Positions 1-10,745 are shown, counted from the first letter of the stretch. The stretch: 64,000 bases of DNA from Raphanus sativus (GCF_000801105.2 NC_079517.1:15810001-15874000), one strand, 5' to 3'. Program-made: numbers and translations. Notes: generated by a model not told the origin, from the sequence alone.

Positions 1-2
1 AC

Positions 3-2917
3 CCGAAGATCAGTTGAGGAGGGGAGCGGGGGGCCAATAGGGGTAACGGGAGACTCGCAACTAAGCCACGGGTCACGCCAGACCCGAATCTTCTCTCCAT
101 TACCTACAGACCAGCTCAACCCTTTCCTTAGAATCTCTCTCCCTGCTAAAATGCTGCGCCAACCGTGAGACGCGGTAGAGGAGGCAGAGCAATCCATAAA
201 GCAAGAGTCTCTAGCATACTTTCCAAGCAGAACACGCGCAACTAGAGAATGGGGTTGAGTGAGGATGCGCCACCCAATCTTTGCTAGCAGAGCATCGTTA
301 AAGACTTCAATATCTCTGAAACCGAGACCACCGGAGCGTTTCGGTAGCGTGAGTGTAGACCAGGCTACCCAACACATTTTCCTCTTCGAAGGATTGGCAT
401 CCCACCAGAAACGGGTCAAAAGCGATTGAATCTGCTTACACAGAGATTTCGGAAGTTTGAAGCAAGACATTGCATAGCAAGGCATAGCAGCTAGCACTGC
501 CTTCAGCAAGACTTGCTTTCCAGCACCCGATAGAAAGTTAGTGGTCCAACTATGAGCTTTCTGTCTGATACGGTCTAAAATAGCAGCAAAGATGTCTCTC
601 TTTTTCCTTCCAAACAGCTCCGGGAGGCCCAAATACTTTTCCATCCCACCTTCCAACTCTATAGACAGCACAACTTTTACTCTGGCCTTAACTTCTGGTG
701 GGGTTCTCGCATAGAAAATAATGGCCGGTTTAGCAAAGTTGATCCGTTGCCCCGAGAGAGCTTCATAGCATTGGAGGATGCGCAAGAGAGTAGAGACACT
801 GGCCTTATTCGATTTGCAAAAGAACATAGTGTCATCCGCGAACAAGAGATGGTTAATCGAGGGACTTGCTCGTGCTACCCGAATGCCTGAGAGCGACCCA
901 TTGGAGAGGGCCTTGTCGCAAAGGGAAGAGAGCACCTCTGTGCAGAGGATAAAGATGAAGGGTGAGAGAGGGTCATCTTGACGTATCCCACGTGATGGTT
1001 TCATGGTTCCCTGAGGTGCTCCGTTAACAAGAAACGAGTAGGAGACTGATTCAATACAAGTCATAACCCATGAGACCCACTGCTGGTCGAAGCCAAGCTG
1101 AAGAAGAACAGCTCTTATGAAACCCCACTCCAAGCGGTCATACGCCTTACTCATATCCGTTTTCACGGCCATAGAGCAATACTTCTTTGCCTCCGATGTC
1201 CTAAGGTAATGCAAAGTCTCATGTGTGATCAAAACATTGTCACCAATGGCTCTACCGGAGACAAACGCAGACTGAGAGACAGAGATCAAATCCGGCAGCA
1301 GGGGCTTGAGCCGTTGAGATAAGATCTTGGCAATAATCTTATAATGGGTGTTACACAGAGCAATCAGCCGATAATCAGAGACCTTCCGTGGAGCAGTCCC
1401 TTTCGGGATGAGTCGAATGTGAGTTTCGTTCTGCTGCGGGTCTAGATAACCAGAGATGAAAAATTGTCGTATATCCCTCACAACATCTGTCTGGATAATC
1501 CCCCAATAGGCTTGATAGAACTTAGCAGAGAAGCCATCCGGCCCCGGGGCCTTCCCTCCATTGATAGATTGAACCGCATTAAGAATCTCCGAATCACTCG
1601 GTATATCTGTAAGGGAGATGTTCATCTCAGGGGTTACTCGGCATGAGAGGATGTTCTGAATATCTGCAAAGTCCCCATCTCCCACCGAAGTGAAGATGTC
1701 GCGGAAGTAGTCAGTAATAACAGAAACGATTTGTGATTCCTCAAACACCTCCTTGCCATTGTTATCCTCTATCACTGAGAAGTTATTGATCATCCGGCGC
1801 TGTCGTGTAACAGCGTGAAAAAAGCCAGTATTGCGATCTCCGTCCTTAAGCCAAAGGATCCTGCTCCTTTGTAACCAGAAGAGCTCTTCTTCCTTATAAG
1901 CATCACGCAGAGTGTTAGTCAGCTCTGTAATACGAGGGGGGTCAGGAACTGCAGCAGACAGAGCTAGCTCCAGATCTTTCTGCGTCTTATTGATGATGAG
2001 ATTATGCTGCATATTCTGCTCCTTAGCCCATTTAATGATACTGCGACGACAAGCGTTGAGTTTCTCAATCACTGACTCAAGGGGATCATGGTTCCAAGCA
2101 GACTCCACCAAATTCTCAACGTCTTTATTTTCAGTCAAAGCTCTGTTGAAACGGAAAGACCCCTTCTTCTTATTAACAACGATATTAAAGTAGGTAATAA
2201 GAGGTATGTGGTCAGAACCCTCGAATCTAAGGTATCGACACCTTCCCATGGGAAATTGTTCACTCCATGCACAGTTAGTAAGAGATCGGTCGAGTCTAGA
2301 ACGGATGAAGTGTGTATATCGATTGCCTCTCCAGGAAAGATGGTTACCAGCATGCTTAAGGTTCCAGAGGCCGTACTGAGATACAAAGGATCTAAAGGCC
2401 GTAAATGAACCTTCCCACCGAGCGGGTCCTCCTACCTTCTCAGAATCATCAAGAATGTCGTTAAAATCTCCAGTCAGGAGCCAAGATGAATCACGACCAG
2501 GCCCTACTTCAGTGAGTTTTGACCAAAACTCTGCTCTGTTCTCAGCCGATGGAGCGCCGTATACAAAGGTAATATGTGATATAACTCCTTTGAAAGAGAT
2601 TTTTGTATCAATGAGATTAGGAAGAGCTTCCAGGATTGTTATGTCAACTCCTTCTCTCCATAAAAGTGATAACCCTCCACTGAGACTAACAGGTGGTACA
2701 GAGAAGTAGTTGGGGAACCGGAGATCACGAGTCTTTTTCTTCACGAAATCATCGTTATTCTTCGTCTCCATTAGAAAGGTAATGTCCAGGATCTTACTGC
2801 GATGTATCTCCCGTAATCGTCGAATTGTCATGACGTTCCCCAAGCCTTGACAATTCCAACTCAGTACAGCTAAGGAAGAGGAGGGGGAGGGGACCGAAAA
2901 TCCGCCCCTCTCGTCCT
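3..2917 (-). CDS. LINE ORF2: endonuclease / reverse transcriptase, partial
   Basis: The frame read from triplets starting at multiples of 3 on the plus strand has no stop from a TAG just above 2917 down to the window edge, about 970 codons. I checked every line of this stretch. The N-terminus has the endonuclease start motif SWNCQGLGN (about 2832-2861), followed by the METKNN catalytic segment. The RT core follows, with PGPDGF, a KTDMSKAYDR-type block, GIRQDDPLSP and the catalytic FADD box (about 831-842). Downstream is the WWDANPSK / KRSGGLGFRD region typical of plant LINEs. The first ATG (2829-2831) lies after the SWNCQGLGN motif, so initiation is unusual (see findings). The RNase H or zinc-finger tail, if any, is outside the window. 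Confidence 0.93.
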
Positions 2918-4576
2918 AGAGGACAATCGTGAAGTGGTACTTGGACCAGCCTTATCACAAGGCAGAGATGGATCTTTCTCAATGCAGAGCTTCTTCTTGG
3001 GAGGGTTCATAGACAAAGCAACATTGCTCTTCTTGAGATTGACTCTATGAAGTGGGCTTCTAGCAACACCTCTTTTCTTGGTAGTGGGGTTGGGGCCTTT
3101 GCCTACTTTAGCTGTCTTTGTAGCTTTTCCCTTCCCCTTTGTTTTAGCACCATCAACATGGGCAGACGGAGAGGCAACTTCATTTACAGAACCAAAGACA
3201 ATAACCTCTGACGAACCTCCCAGACGTAGACTAGCTGGCACACGAGAGTTTTGCCCTATCTCAGGGAAGCGAGCTTGAAAAGGGCTGATGTGATCCTGTT
3301 CATCACGATCATCATATACAATCTCCACCTCTTGCAGCCTATTAGAATCAAAGCTGGTTGGACCGCGAGGGGGTTGGATTAGCTCACGACTGGAGCTACC
3401 AATACGTGCCAGAGCAGAGCGTCTTTCACTGGAATGGGCACGTGAGCTTCCCCCAGAGCCATTGGCTTCCAGTGGAAAGTCCATACGCTCCCTTAAGTTG
3501 CGAGGAGAAGGTGTATGAGAAGAGAGAGAGCGAGACCGAGAAGCCCCATGAGGGTTTGATAGAGGGTCAATGGGGACATCTTGATTCTGTACCTTAACTC
3601 CACTAGAGAGAATTCGTGATTCATTACGTGAGGAATGGCGGCTCTCTTCAGATGGAGACCGTTGTGAGGAGCGATGGTAGGGTTTCTTGTATCCCAAGGC
3701 ATCAACCTCAAAGGGAGCTCGACGAGAGTCTCTATTATCAGAGAAGTGAGGAATGCGAGGTCTTAGGTCCTCTCTGCGATTCTCAAAAGGTTGTTGAGAG
3801 TAGGCAGGACGACGGTAACCCCTGCGCTCCTCGTGCCTCCTTTTGTCAGCTTCAATACGTTGTAAGGCTAACCGTTGAGTGATACCCAGCTTACGCTCCT
3901 TGATAGGGGGAGTGTTTGGAGGTTTAACTGGACAGCTCTCATCCTCGTGGAATAAAGAGAAGCAGGTGAAACAATGTTTCTCCATCTTCAAGTATTCGAA
4001 CTCCACAGTAATGATATCATCAGAGGGTAATTGAATCTCTGTACTCATCTCGAGTGGCTGGAGCCCATTAAACTCCACTCTAACCTTGGCCTCTTCGACG
4101 ACTTTACCAGTCTGAAGACTTAAGGAGTCGCTTATAGTGTCGATTGTGGCTTCATTACAGAAATGGAGAGGAATTCCATGAATCCGGATCCAAAAAGAAA
4201 TCTTGTCCGGGAAGGATTCAGACACGACAGGCTCCCATTTTTGTAATAGCAACATCCATTTCTTGTAGTGGTAGGGACCTTTGTTGAAGACAACCTCCAT
4301 ATCATTCTCAGACTGAAAACGGATCTGAAACTTTTTGGACCCCAAGTCTCTTCCTTCAACTCTGCCTTCCAACCCCCACACTTGAGGTAAGAAGTTGACG
4401 ACAGCTCTAGTGTTTTGAAGGAGAGGATTAGTGACTCTTCCCACGAGAGTCAGCTTATTAGTCGCTATAAGAGCCGTATTATCACTGGCAGGGATGCGGA
4501 GAGGTGGACGTCTAGGCGGTGGTGGAGGCGCAGCGGCCCATTTTTCCTTATCAGAACGTGAAAGCCGGCGAGTCAT
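2870..4576 (-). CDS. LINE ORF1: DUF4283 / CCHC zinc-knuckle protein
   Basis: A single 568-residue frame from the first true ATG at 4576 (reading MTRRLSRSDKEK) to TAG at 2870-2872. The frame is open eight codons further upstream, but without an ATG. The N-terminal half (about residues 45-190) is the DUF4283 domain found in plant LINE ORF1 and gag-like proteins. It is followed by a zinc knuckle, CFTCFSLFHEDESC, with CX2CX4HX4C spacing. The rest is an arginine/serine-rich basic tail with K-rich stretches, suited to RNA binding. The last ~46 bases overlap ORF2, which sits in the -1 frame. No internal stop or frameshift is seen. Confidence 0.92.
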   Translation of the reverse strand: MTRRLSRSDKEKWAAAPPPPPRRPPLRIPASDNTALIATNKLTLVGRVTNPLLQNTRAVVNFLPQVWGLEGRVEGRDLGSKKFQIRFQSENDMEVVFNKGPYHYKKWMLLLQKWEPVVSESFPDKISFWIRIHGIPLHFCNEATIDTISDSLSLQTGKVVEEAKVRVEFNGLQPLEMSTEIQLPSDDIITVEFEYLKMEKHCFTCFSLFHEDESCPVKPPNTPPIKERKLGITQRLALQRIEADKRRHEERRGYRRPAYSQQPFENRREDLRPRIPHFSDNRDSRRAPFEVDALGYKKPYHRSSQRSPSEESRHSSRNESRILSSGVKVQNQDVPIDPLSNPHGASRSRSLSSHTPSPRNLRERMDFPLEANGSGGSSRAHSSERRSALARIGSSSRELIQPPRGPTSFDSNRLQEVEIVYDDRDEQDHISPFQARFPEIGQNSRVPASLRLGGSSEVIVFGSVNEVASPSAHVDGAKTKGKGKATKTAKVGKGPNPTTKKRGVARSPLHRVNLKKSNVALSMNPPKKKLCIEKDPSLPCDKAGPSTTSRLSSRTRGADFRSPPPPLP

Positions 4577-5020
4577 GGTAACCGATGTGAGCGAGTACAA
4601 ACAGAGAGGTAAAGCTTAATCTGTGAGGACGAGAAACAAGATCTACTCAATAGGAGAGAGATGAACCAGTGAGCAGTATGACAAAGAAGAAGCGTTAAGA
4701 CCGGAGGTTATAACAACCCAAAGGGAGAGAAGGTCAAAGCCGGAGCAGAGCGCCGCTGGGGTTAGAGATGAACGGAGGAGTCATTCTGAGACGCGGCCTG
4801 ATGGTCCCGCCGAGCAAGTCGGGGGAATGAACCCGGCGACGGAGAGCTCTAGCGGTGGAGCGTAGAAGAGACCGTTGGATAATTCCTTAAAGAAAAAGGA
4901 TTTGAAAAGTATTTGGAAAAAACAGAGAGAATATTCCAAAAAACGGAAATAAATCGGTGGATAAAAGGGTTAACTACACAAAGTCAATTTGCGGGGGACT
5001 TTTTTCGAAGAAGTCGCCAG

Positions 5021-5332
5021 AGAGCATTCACTCAAAACTAAATAGCCAGCATCATAAGTTTTATTTTGTTTATATGTTTAATTTTCATTAAATTTTAAAA
5101 TGTATTTAACTATAATAATTTATTAATTTAACTTGTTCTCGATTTGTTCTGCTTCATCTGTATTTTTGTTTGATCTGCGTGTATCGGTTCGAAGCCAAAT
5201 TTGTCTCGATCAAAAGAGTCATCAGCGCGTGAGTTACCAACGTCTTTATTCAAAGAAAGAAACGACTTTTTTTATCTAGTAGTCTTAAAATTTTAAATTT
5301 TTTAATTTCGGCTCAGTTTTCAATCGACAACA
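5021..5332 (+). promoter_or_regulatory. KPHMT2 upstream region / 5' leader
   Basis: About 310 bp of AT-rich DNA between the presumed LINE 5' end and the KPHMT2 ATG. I see no convincing TATA box or conserved element. It must hold the KPHMT2 promoter unless LINE leader sequence is also used. Confidence 0.4.
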
Positions 5333-7478
5333 ATGGCTTCTTCGCTCATCAGGAGCTGCTCTCGTCGCGCCGTTAGAACCATAGCCACCGCCCGGTTTAT
5401 GAGCAACGTACCGGAGAACACCGTTTACGGAGGACCCAAACCGCAAAACCCGAACCAGAGAGTGACTCTCACGCAGCTGAGGCAGAAACATCGGAAAGGC
5501 GAGCCGATAACCGTCGTCACCGGTTACGATTACCCTTCCGCCGTTCACATCGATACGGCCGGGATCGATGTTTGTCTCGTCGGAGATTCAGCTTCCATGG
5601 TTGTTCATGGCTACGACACCACCCTTCCTATCTCCTTAGATGAGATGCTCGTTCACTGTCGCGCCGTTGCTCGTGGAGCCAAAAGGCCTCTTCTTGTCGG
5701 CGATTTGCCGTTTGGTACGTATGAGTCCAGCACCAATCAGGTGAATAAGCGTTTCATTACACTTGGAAATGTGGATGGTTTTGATTAGCTATTCTATTTG
5801 AAACAGCACCAAGTTGTGTTCTTTAGTTTGAATGGTAACCAGGCGGTTGATAACCCCTTAGTTACATTTGAAATGTGGATGCTTTTGTTCGGCTAATCTC
5901 TTTTAAACAGCACCAAGCTGTGTTCTTTTGGCCCTTTGAGACTTGTATTGTTAAGCAAAACAACGGTTTGGTTGGTTAAGTTTTAGTTTGAGTGATGATC
6001 AGGGGGTTGATAAACCCTTTAATGACACTTGAAATGTTGATGCTTTTTTAGCTAATCTCTTTGGAACAAGTTGTGTTCTTTTATCCTTTTGAGACATGCA
6101 TTGTTTGAGCACAAGACCCTTTTGGTTGGTTAAGTTTTAGTTTGAATGATGACCAGACTGTTGATAACCCTTTAATGACAGTTGAAATGTAGATGCTTTT
6201 TTAATCTCTTTGGAACATCACCAAGTCGTGTTCTTTCGGCACTTTGAGACATGTATTGTTTGAGCAAAACACCAGTTCGGTTGATTAAGTTAGAGTTTGA
6301 TTGTGACCAGACTGTTGATAACCTTTTAATTACAATGGAAATGTGGATGATTTTGTTTAGCTAATCTCGTTAAACAGCACCAAGTTGTGTTTCTTGTACC
6401 CTTTTGAGTCTTGTACTCTTTGAGCAAAGCACTAGTTTGGTTGGTTAAGTTTTGTTTTACATGATGGTCAGGCGGTTGATACTGCAGTTAGAGTGTTGAA
6501 AGAAGGAGGAATGGATGCTATTAAACTTGAAGGAGGTTCACCTTCAAGGATTACTGCTGCAAAATCCATTGTGGAAGCAGGCATTGCGGTTATGGGACAT
6601 GTTGGCTTGACTCCTCAAGCTATCAGTGTTCTTGGTGGTTTCAGACCACAAGGGAGAAACATAGCTAGTGCTGTTAAGGTCTCTGATAACAAAAAGTGCA
6701 TCCATGTGGTCGTTTTTTTTTTTGAAGCTGTGATGAAAAGTTTTATCTTTCATCTCTTATTTTAGGTTGTGGAAACTGCAATGGCTTTACAAGAAGCTGG
6801 ATGTTTTTCGGTTGTGTTAGAATGTGTTCCTCCCCCTGTGGCTGCTGCTGCAACCTCTGCCCTTCATATTCCAACCATTGGCATAGGAGCTGGTCCTTTC
6901 TGCAGTGGACAGGTTCTTTTTCAAACTCTTTTACATTGGTCTTACTGAGAGACATTAGTTTTTTTTTTCCGGTTTTGTATGCTTAAATGATTTGATTGAA
7001 TAACTCAAGTATTGGTCTTTTTGCATGATTAAAGAGTAAGATTAGCACAAAAAGAGCTAGCTGTCTACGATTATGAACAACTAAGTCATAGTTTTGTTTT
7101 GTGGCTGCAGGTTTTAGTCTATCATGATCTCCTGGGAATGATGCAGCATCCACATCATGCTAAGGTCAAATTCTAAACTAGTGAACCATCATATCATGCT
7201 TCTTCTTGTTTTTAAATAGTTTTCCCTTTCATTGTCAGGTGACTCCAAAGTTTTGCAAGCAGTACGCTCAAGTAGGAGAAGTGATCAACAGAGCACTCTT
7301 GGAGTACAAGGAAGAAGTAACCAAACACTCGTTTCCAGGTCCTTCTCACAGCCCTTACAAGATCTCCTCAAACGACCTGGACGGATTCTTAAGCGAGTTA
7401 CAAAAAATGGGATTGGATAAAGCTGCTTCTGATGCAGCAGCATCTGCTGAAAAGATGGAGTCTTCAGATCCAGTGTAG
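5333..7478 (+). CDS. KPHMT2: Ketopantoate hydroxymethyltransferase (mitochondrial)
   Basis: Transfers a hydroxymethyl group from methylene-tetrahydrofolate to 2-ketoisovalerate, the first step of pantothenate (vitamin B5) and CoA synthesis, in plant mitochondria. Five exons join in frame: 5333-5740, 6472-6678, 6766-6912, 7111-7164 and 7239-7478, giving 351 residues, the usual plant length. All introns are GT-AG and phase 0. The first ~25 residues are Arg/Ser/Ala-rich, like a mitochondrial presequence. Family blocks include [39 protein letters not shown] and [10 protein letters not shown]. By position next to the PPR gene it corresponds to Arabidopsis At3g61530 (PANB2). Intron 1 carries tandem repeats that include its own 3' splice site. 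The gene appears intact. Confidence 0.95.
5741..6471 (+). repeat. Tandem ~154-161 bp repeats filling KPHMT2 intron 1
   Basis: Intron 1 consists of about four and a half diverged copies of one unit. Each has the order CACCAAG(T/C)(T/C)GTGTTC, TTTGAGAC, GGTTGGTTAAGTTTTAGTTTGA, then CAG followed by a GNTGTTGATA-type stretch. The CAGs lie at 5840-5842, 6000-6002, 6154-6156, 6308-6310 and 6469-6471, so the periods are 160, 154, 154 and 161. Only the last CAG is the real acceptor. Confidence 0.85.
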
Positions 7479-7844
7479 AAACTCTCAGCATCTTCATTTT
7501 GAGTTAGTTAAGACATGGTTTGAAGAAATTATAAGTCCTTTAATAGCACTTGTTAGGAGTTTTGCTGGGCAGCATTTGATGTGATAATAAAATGAGTAAT
7601 TTCAGAGTTTACTGCAGGGTTGTGCATCAACGATTAGTAAAAATAAGTGCTAGTTTTACCGAAACAAATAAAGGTTTGTCCTCCAAATGTAACTAATCCT
7701 TTTTGTAACAATAATATAATAATCCTTCTTGGGCCCAATATATCCAAAGGCCTCGTTAAAGCCCATTAAAGTGCCAGTCAAACCCAGTTAGTCGCCTCAC
7801 TTTCTCCCCGGCGGCCGTCGTCTTGTTCAAAACCTTTGAAAAAG
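7479..7844. other. KPHMT2 3' UTR and PPR gene 5' region
   Basis: Short gap between two same-strand genes. It holds a near-consensus polyadenylation signal AATAAA at 7586-7591, about 110 bp after the KPHMT2 stop. The PPR gene leader follows. No other gene is seen. Confidence 0.6.
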
Positions 7845-10148
7845 ATGACTACTTTGCTATCTCTTTCCCGGCGCCGGAACTCCTACTATCTCCTCACCCA
7901 TCCCCGACTCCTCCGTAGATTCTCCGCCGATGCTGACCCACCTCCCGGAATCAAACCGGAAAGCCAAGAATCCGCAGAAGTCCGGTTATTAGAGAATCTC
8001 CGTAAAATCCCACAGCAGGATTGGGCGTCAAGCGAGACGCTTTCTTCTCTCCTCGTATCTTCCTCTATACCTCCTCCAGCATTATCTCAAATCACCCGCC
8101 GTCTCGGATCCTACTCTCTAGCAGCCTCGTTCTTACACTACCTCCTCGACGCCGCGAAATCTCAGTCTCTGAACCACCGCCGCGAAGAGTCTCTCTCGTT
8201 AGTGTTTCAATCGGTCGTCGAATTCGCCGGTAGCGAACCCGACTCGAAGGACAAGCTTCTCAGTCTCTACGAGACCGCCAAAGAGAAAAACGTCCCTCTC
8301 ACCGTCGTCGCCGCTAAGCTTCTCATCCGATGGTTTTCACGTATGGGTATGGTGAACCAGTCCGTTCTCGTCTACGAACGGCTCGATTCGAGTGTGAAGA
8401 ACACGCAGGTTCGTAACGTTTTGATCGATGTTTTGTTCAGAAACGGGAGAGCGGGTGATGCATTCAAGGTGCTCGACGAAATGCTTTGCGAAGGATCTTC
8501 GGTCTTTCGTCCTAATAGAATCACTGCTGATATTGTTTTCCATGAGGTTTGGAGGGGAAGAGTTTTGAAGGAAGATGAGATTGTTGGGTTGATTTCGAGG
8601 TTTGGTTCTCACGGTGTAGCTCCAAACTGTGTTTGGTTGACTCGGTTTATAACTAGTCTATGCAGAAATGCTCGGAGGACCGATGTAGCGTGGGAGGTTT
8701 TGAGCGGTCTGATGAAGAACAGAGCTCCGCTTCAGGCTCCTTCTTTCAATGCGTTGTTGACGGTCTTGGGAAGGAACATGGAGATTAGTAGAATGAATGA
8801 TGTGGTTGTGAAGATGGACGAGATGAAGATTCGGCCTGATGTAGTGACGTTAGGGATTCTAATTAACACTCTGTGCAAGTCAAGGAGGGTTGATGAAGCT
8901 CTCGAAGTTTTTCAGGAAATGTGTGGGAAGAGAAGTGATGATGGGGATGTGATTAAAGCTGATTCTATTCATTTTAATACTCTCATAGATGGGTTGTGTA
9001 AGGTGGGGAGGATGAAGGAAGCTGAGGAGCTGTTGGTGAAGATGAAAACGGAAGAGAGCTGTGCGGCGACTACGGTTACTTACAATTGCTTGGTTGGTGG
9101 GTATTGCATAGCGGGACAGCTTGAGACGGCTAAAGAAGTTGTGTCTCGGATGAAGGAGGATGGGATTAAACCCAATGTGGTCACTCTCAATACGCTTGTC
9201 GGTGGGATGTGCAGGCACCATGGAGTGAACATGGCGATTGCTTTCTTTACGGATATGCAAAGGGAAGGGTTGAAAGGGAACGTGGTTACTTACACGACGT
9301 TGATCCATGCTTACTGCAGCGTCGGTAACGTTGAAAACGCTATGGGATTGTTTGACCAAATGTTGGAAGCTGGTTGTTCTCCTGATGCGAAGATCTATTA
9401 CGCTTTGATATCTGGACTGTGCCAAGCTAGAAGAGATCATGACGCGGTTAGAGTGGTGGAGAAGCTGAAACAGTCAGGGTTCTCTCTTGATTTGCTGGCT
9501 TACAACATGCTTATTGGGCTGTTTTGTGATAAGAACAACGGAGAGAAAGTGTATGAGATGCTAACGGATATGGAGGAAGCAAAGATGAAACCAGATTCCA
9601 TCACTTACAACACATTGGTGTCATTTTTCTGTAAACTCAAGGACTTTGAGAGTGTTCAGAAAATGATGGAGAATATGAGAGAAGACGGATTGCATCCTAC
9701 TGTTGTGACGTATGGAGTGATCATCGAAGCTTACTGCTCGGCTGGGGATGTAAGCGAAGCGTTGAAGCTGTTCAACGACATGGGTTCACGCTCAAAGGTC
9801 AGCCCGAACACCGTGATATACAACATTCTCATAAACGCGTTTTGCAAAGTGGGGAACCTCGGACAAGCTATGTCTCTGAAAGAGGATATGAAGGAGAAGA
9901 TGGTGAGACCGAATGTGGAAACTTACAATGCATTGTTTAAGAGTCTTAATGAGGTGCACCAGAAAGAGACGTTGTTTAAACTAATGAACGAGATGAACCA
10001 GTCTTCATGTGAAGCGAATCAGACCACCGTGGAGATTTTAATGGAGCGTCTTACTAGCTCTGATGATTTGATTAAGCTTAAACAGTTTATGCAAGGTTAC
10101 ACTGTTGGTTATCAGGTCGAGAAAAACTTCACTTTTCCATGTCTTTAG
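7845..10148 (+). CDS. P-class pentatricopeptide repeat (PPR) protein, organellar
   Basis: A single-exon frame of 767 residues starting at the ATG at 7845. The frame is open three codons upstream, but only from TTG. The N-terminus (SLSRRRNSYYLLTHPRLLRRFSADADP) is Arg/Ser-rich, like a mitochondrial presequence. From about residue 150 to the end there are tandem 35-residue PPR motifs of the P type, with repeated cores such as VTYNTLV, VVTLNTLVGGMC, FNTLIDGLCKVGRM and VIYNILINAFCKVG. No E/DYW, SMR or other C-terminal domain is seen. P-class PPR proteins bind organelle RNA in a sequence-specific way for stability, splicing or translation. The specific target here is unknown. Order and sequence match Arabidopsis At3g61520. 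Confidence 0.93.
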   Translation: MTTLLSLSRRRNSYYLLTHPRLLRRFSADADPPPGIKPESQESAEVRLLENLRKIPQQDWASSETLSSLLVSSSIPPPALSQITRRLGSYSLAASFLHYLLDAAKSQSLNHRREESLSLVFQSVVEFAGSEPDSKDKLLSLYETAKEKNVPLTVVAAKLLIRWFSRMGMVNQSVLVYERLDSSVKNTQVRNVLIDVLFRNGRAGDAFKVLDEMLCEGSSVFRPNRITADIVFHEVWRGRVLKEDEIVGLISRFGSHGVAPNCVWLTRFITSLCRNARRTDVAWEVLSGLMKNRAPLQAPSFNALLTVLGRNMEISRMNDVVVKMDEMKIRPDVVTLGILINTLCKSRRVDEALEVFQEMCGKRSDDGDVIKADSIHFNTLIDGLCKVGRMKEAEELLVKMKTEESCAATTVTYNCLVGGYCIAGQLETAKEVVSRMKEDGIKPNVVTLNTLVGGMCRHHGVNMAIAFFTDMQREGLKGNVVTYTTLIHAYCSVGNVENAMGLFDQMLEAGCSPDAKIYYALISGLCQARRDHDAVRVVEKLKQSGFSLDLLAYNMLIGLFCDKNNGEKVYEMLTDMEEAKMKPDSITYNTLVSFFCKLKDFESVQKMMENMREDGLHPTVVTYGVIIEAYCSAGDVSEALKLFNDMGSRSKVSPNTVIYNILINAFCKVGNLGQAMSLKEDMKEKMVRPNVETYNALFKSLNEVHQKETLFKLMNEMNQSSCEANQTTVEILMERLTSSDDLIKLKQFMQGYTVGYQVEKNFTFPCL

Positions 10149-10234
10149 TTTGTGATGATTTGGTTTTTGTATCATCTACCTCTATTCTTCTTCGCTGCTC
10201 TTTTATAGAATACAGGATGGCTCCCTATGCTAGA

Positions 10235-10745
10235 TTTATTGTTCAAGTTTTTTAAGCCTTTCTTATTTACAGAACATAGCACTAGCTGGCCATCAGAAAT
10301 ATAAAACAAACAATGACTTGGAACGAGTGCAGAGTTCCAACTGAAGAATAGCTGATCTTGTAGAGATTTTATCATATCAGATGAAAGTGTTGCTGAAGCT
10401 ACCCCAGAAGACAAAGAACAACCATCGTTGCTATCAGAACGTTGGGAACCGATGCTAAAAGCTCCACCAAACTGGAAAGAGAAACAGAAATTTAGAAATC
10501 CAGAAAAGAAGCAGTTACTAACACCCAAGAGATATGGAGATCAACATTACCACTCCTTTCCAGGAAATACTATCAAAATTGCTCCTGCACAAAGTTATAG
10601 AAACCAGCTTTACATTCCCAACACACTTGTTCGGACTCACACGGTAACTATTGGGCTCAGCATAGAAAAGCACTTACACAGACAAGTCCTTCCCTTAGCC
10701 AAAGGGACCTGCTCACTTAGCAAAAGATCACCAATCTCACCATTC
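10235..10745 (-). pseudogene. Relic of RIC1-like Rab GEF gene (WD40-type N-terminal part)
   Basis: Minus-strand fragments match the N-terminal region of the plant RIC1-like (quinoprotein amine dehydrogenase-like) protein, a Rab6-type exchange-factor subunit. DLLLSEQVPLAKG lies near 10700-10740. Then comes SWKG ending at a GT donor, a short intron, FGGAFSIGSQRSDSNDG, SSGVASATLSSD (10380-10480) and YISDGQLVLCSVNKKGLKNL (10235-10300). Stops and missing segments separate the blocks, and the N-terminal start and the bulk of the protein are absent. It sits where Arabidopsis At3g61480 lies relative to LHCA2, so it is a remnant of local gene loss rather than a transposed copy. The family match is from memory. 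Confidence 0.75.

Larger units (their letters stand above)
1..5020 (-). mobile_element. LINE (L1-type non-LTR retrotransposon), 3' part cut by window edge
   Basis: Two overlapping minus-strand reading frames have the order of a plant L1 element: ORF1 (nucleic-acid-binding, zinc knuckle), then ORF2 (endonuclease plus reverse transcriptase). Both frames are open. The leader upstream of ORF1 (about 4577-5020) has no coding sequence. The 5' end is a guess, placed near 5020 where the purine-rich leader stops. The 3' end, A-tail and target-site duplications lie beyond position 1, so insertion length and age cannot be judged here. The element points away from KPHMT2 (ATG at 5333) and leaves it only about 300 bp of its own upstream DNA. 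Confidence 0.9.

Noticed and set aside
7836..7844. An earlier PPR protein start
   Set aside because: The codon is TTG; the first ATG is at 7845.
9000..9440. A 186-residue minus-strand frame within the PPR gene (8880-9440)
   Set aside because: It is the antisense shadow of the repetitive PPR coding sequence.
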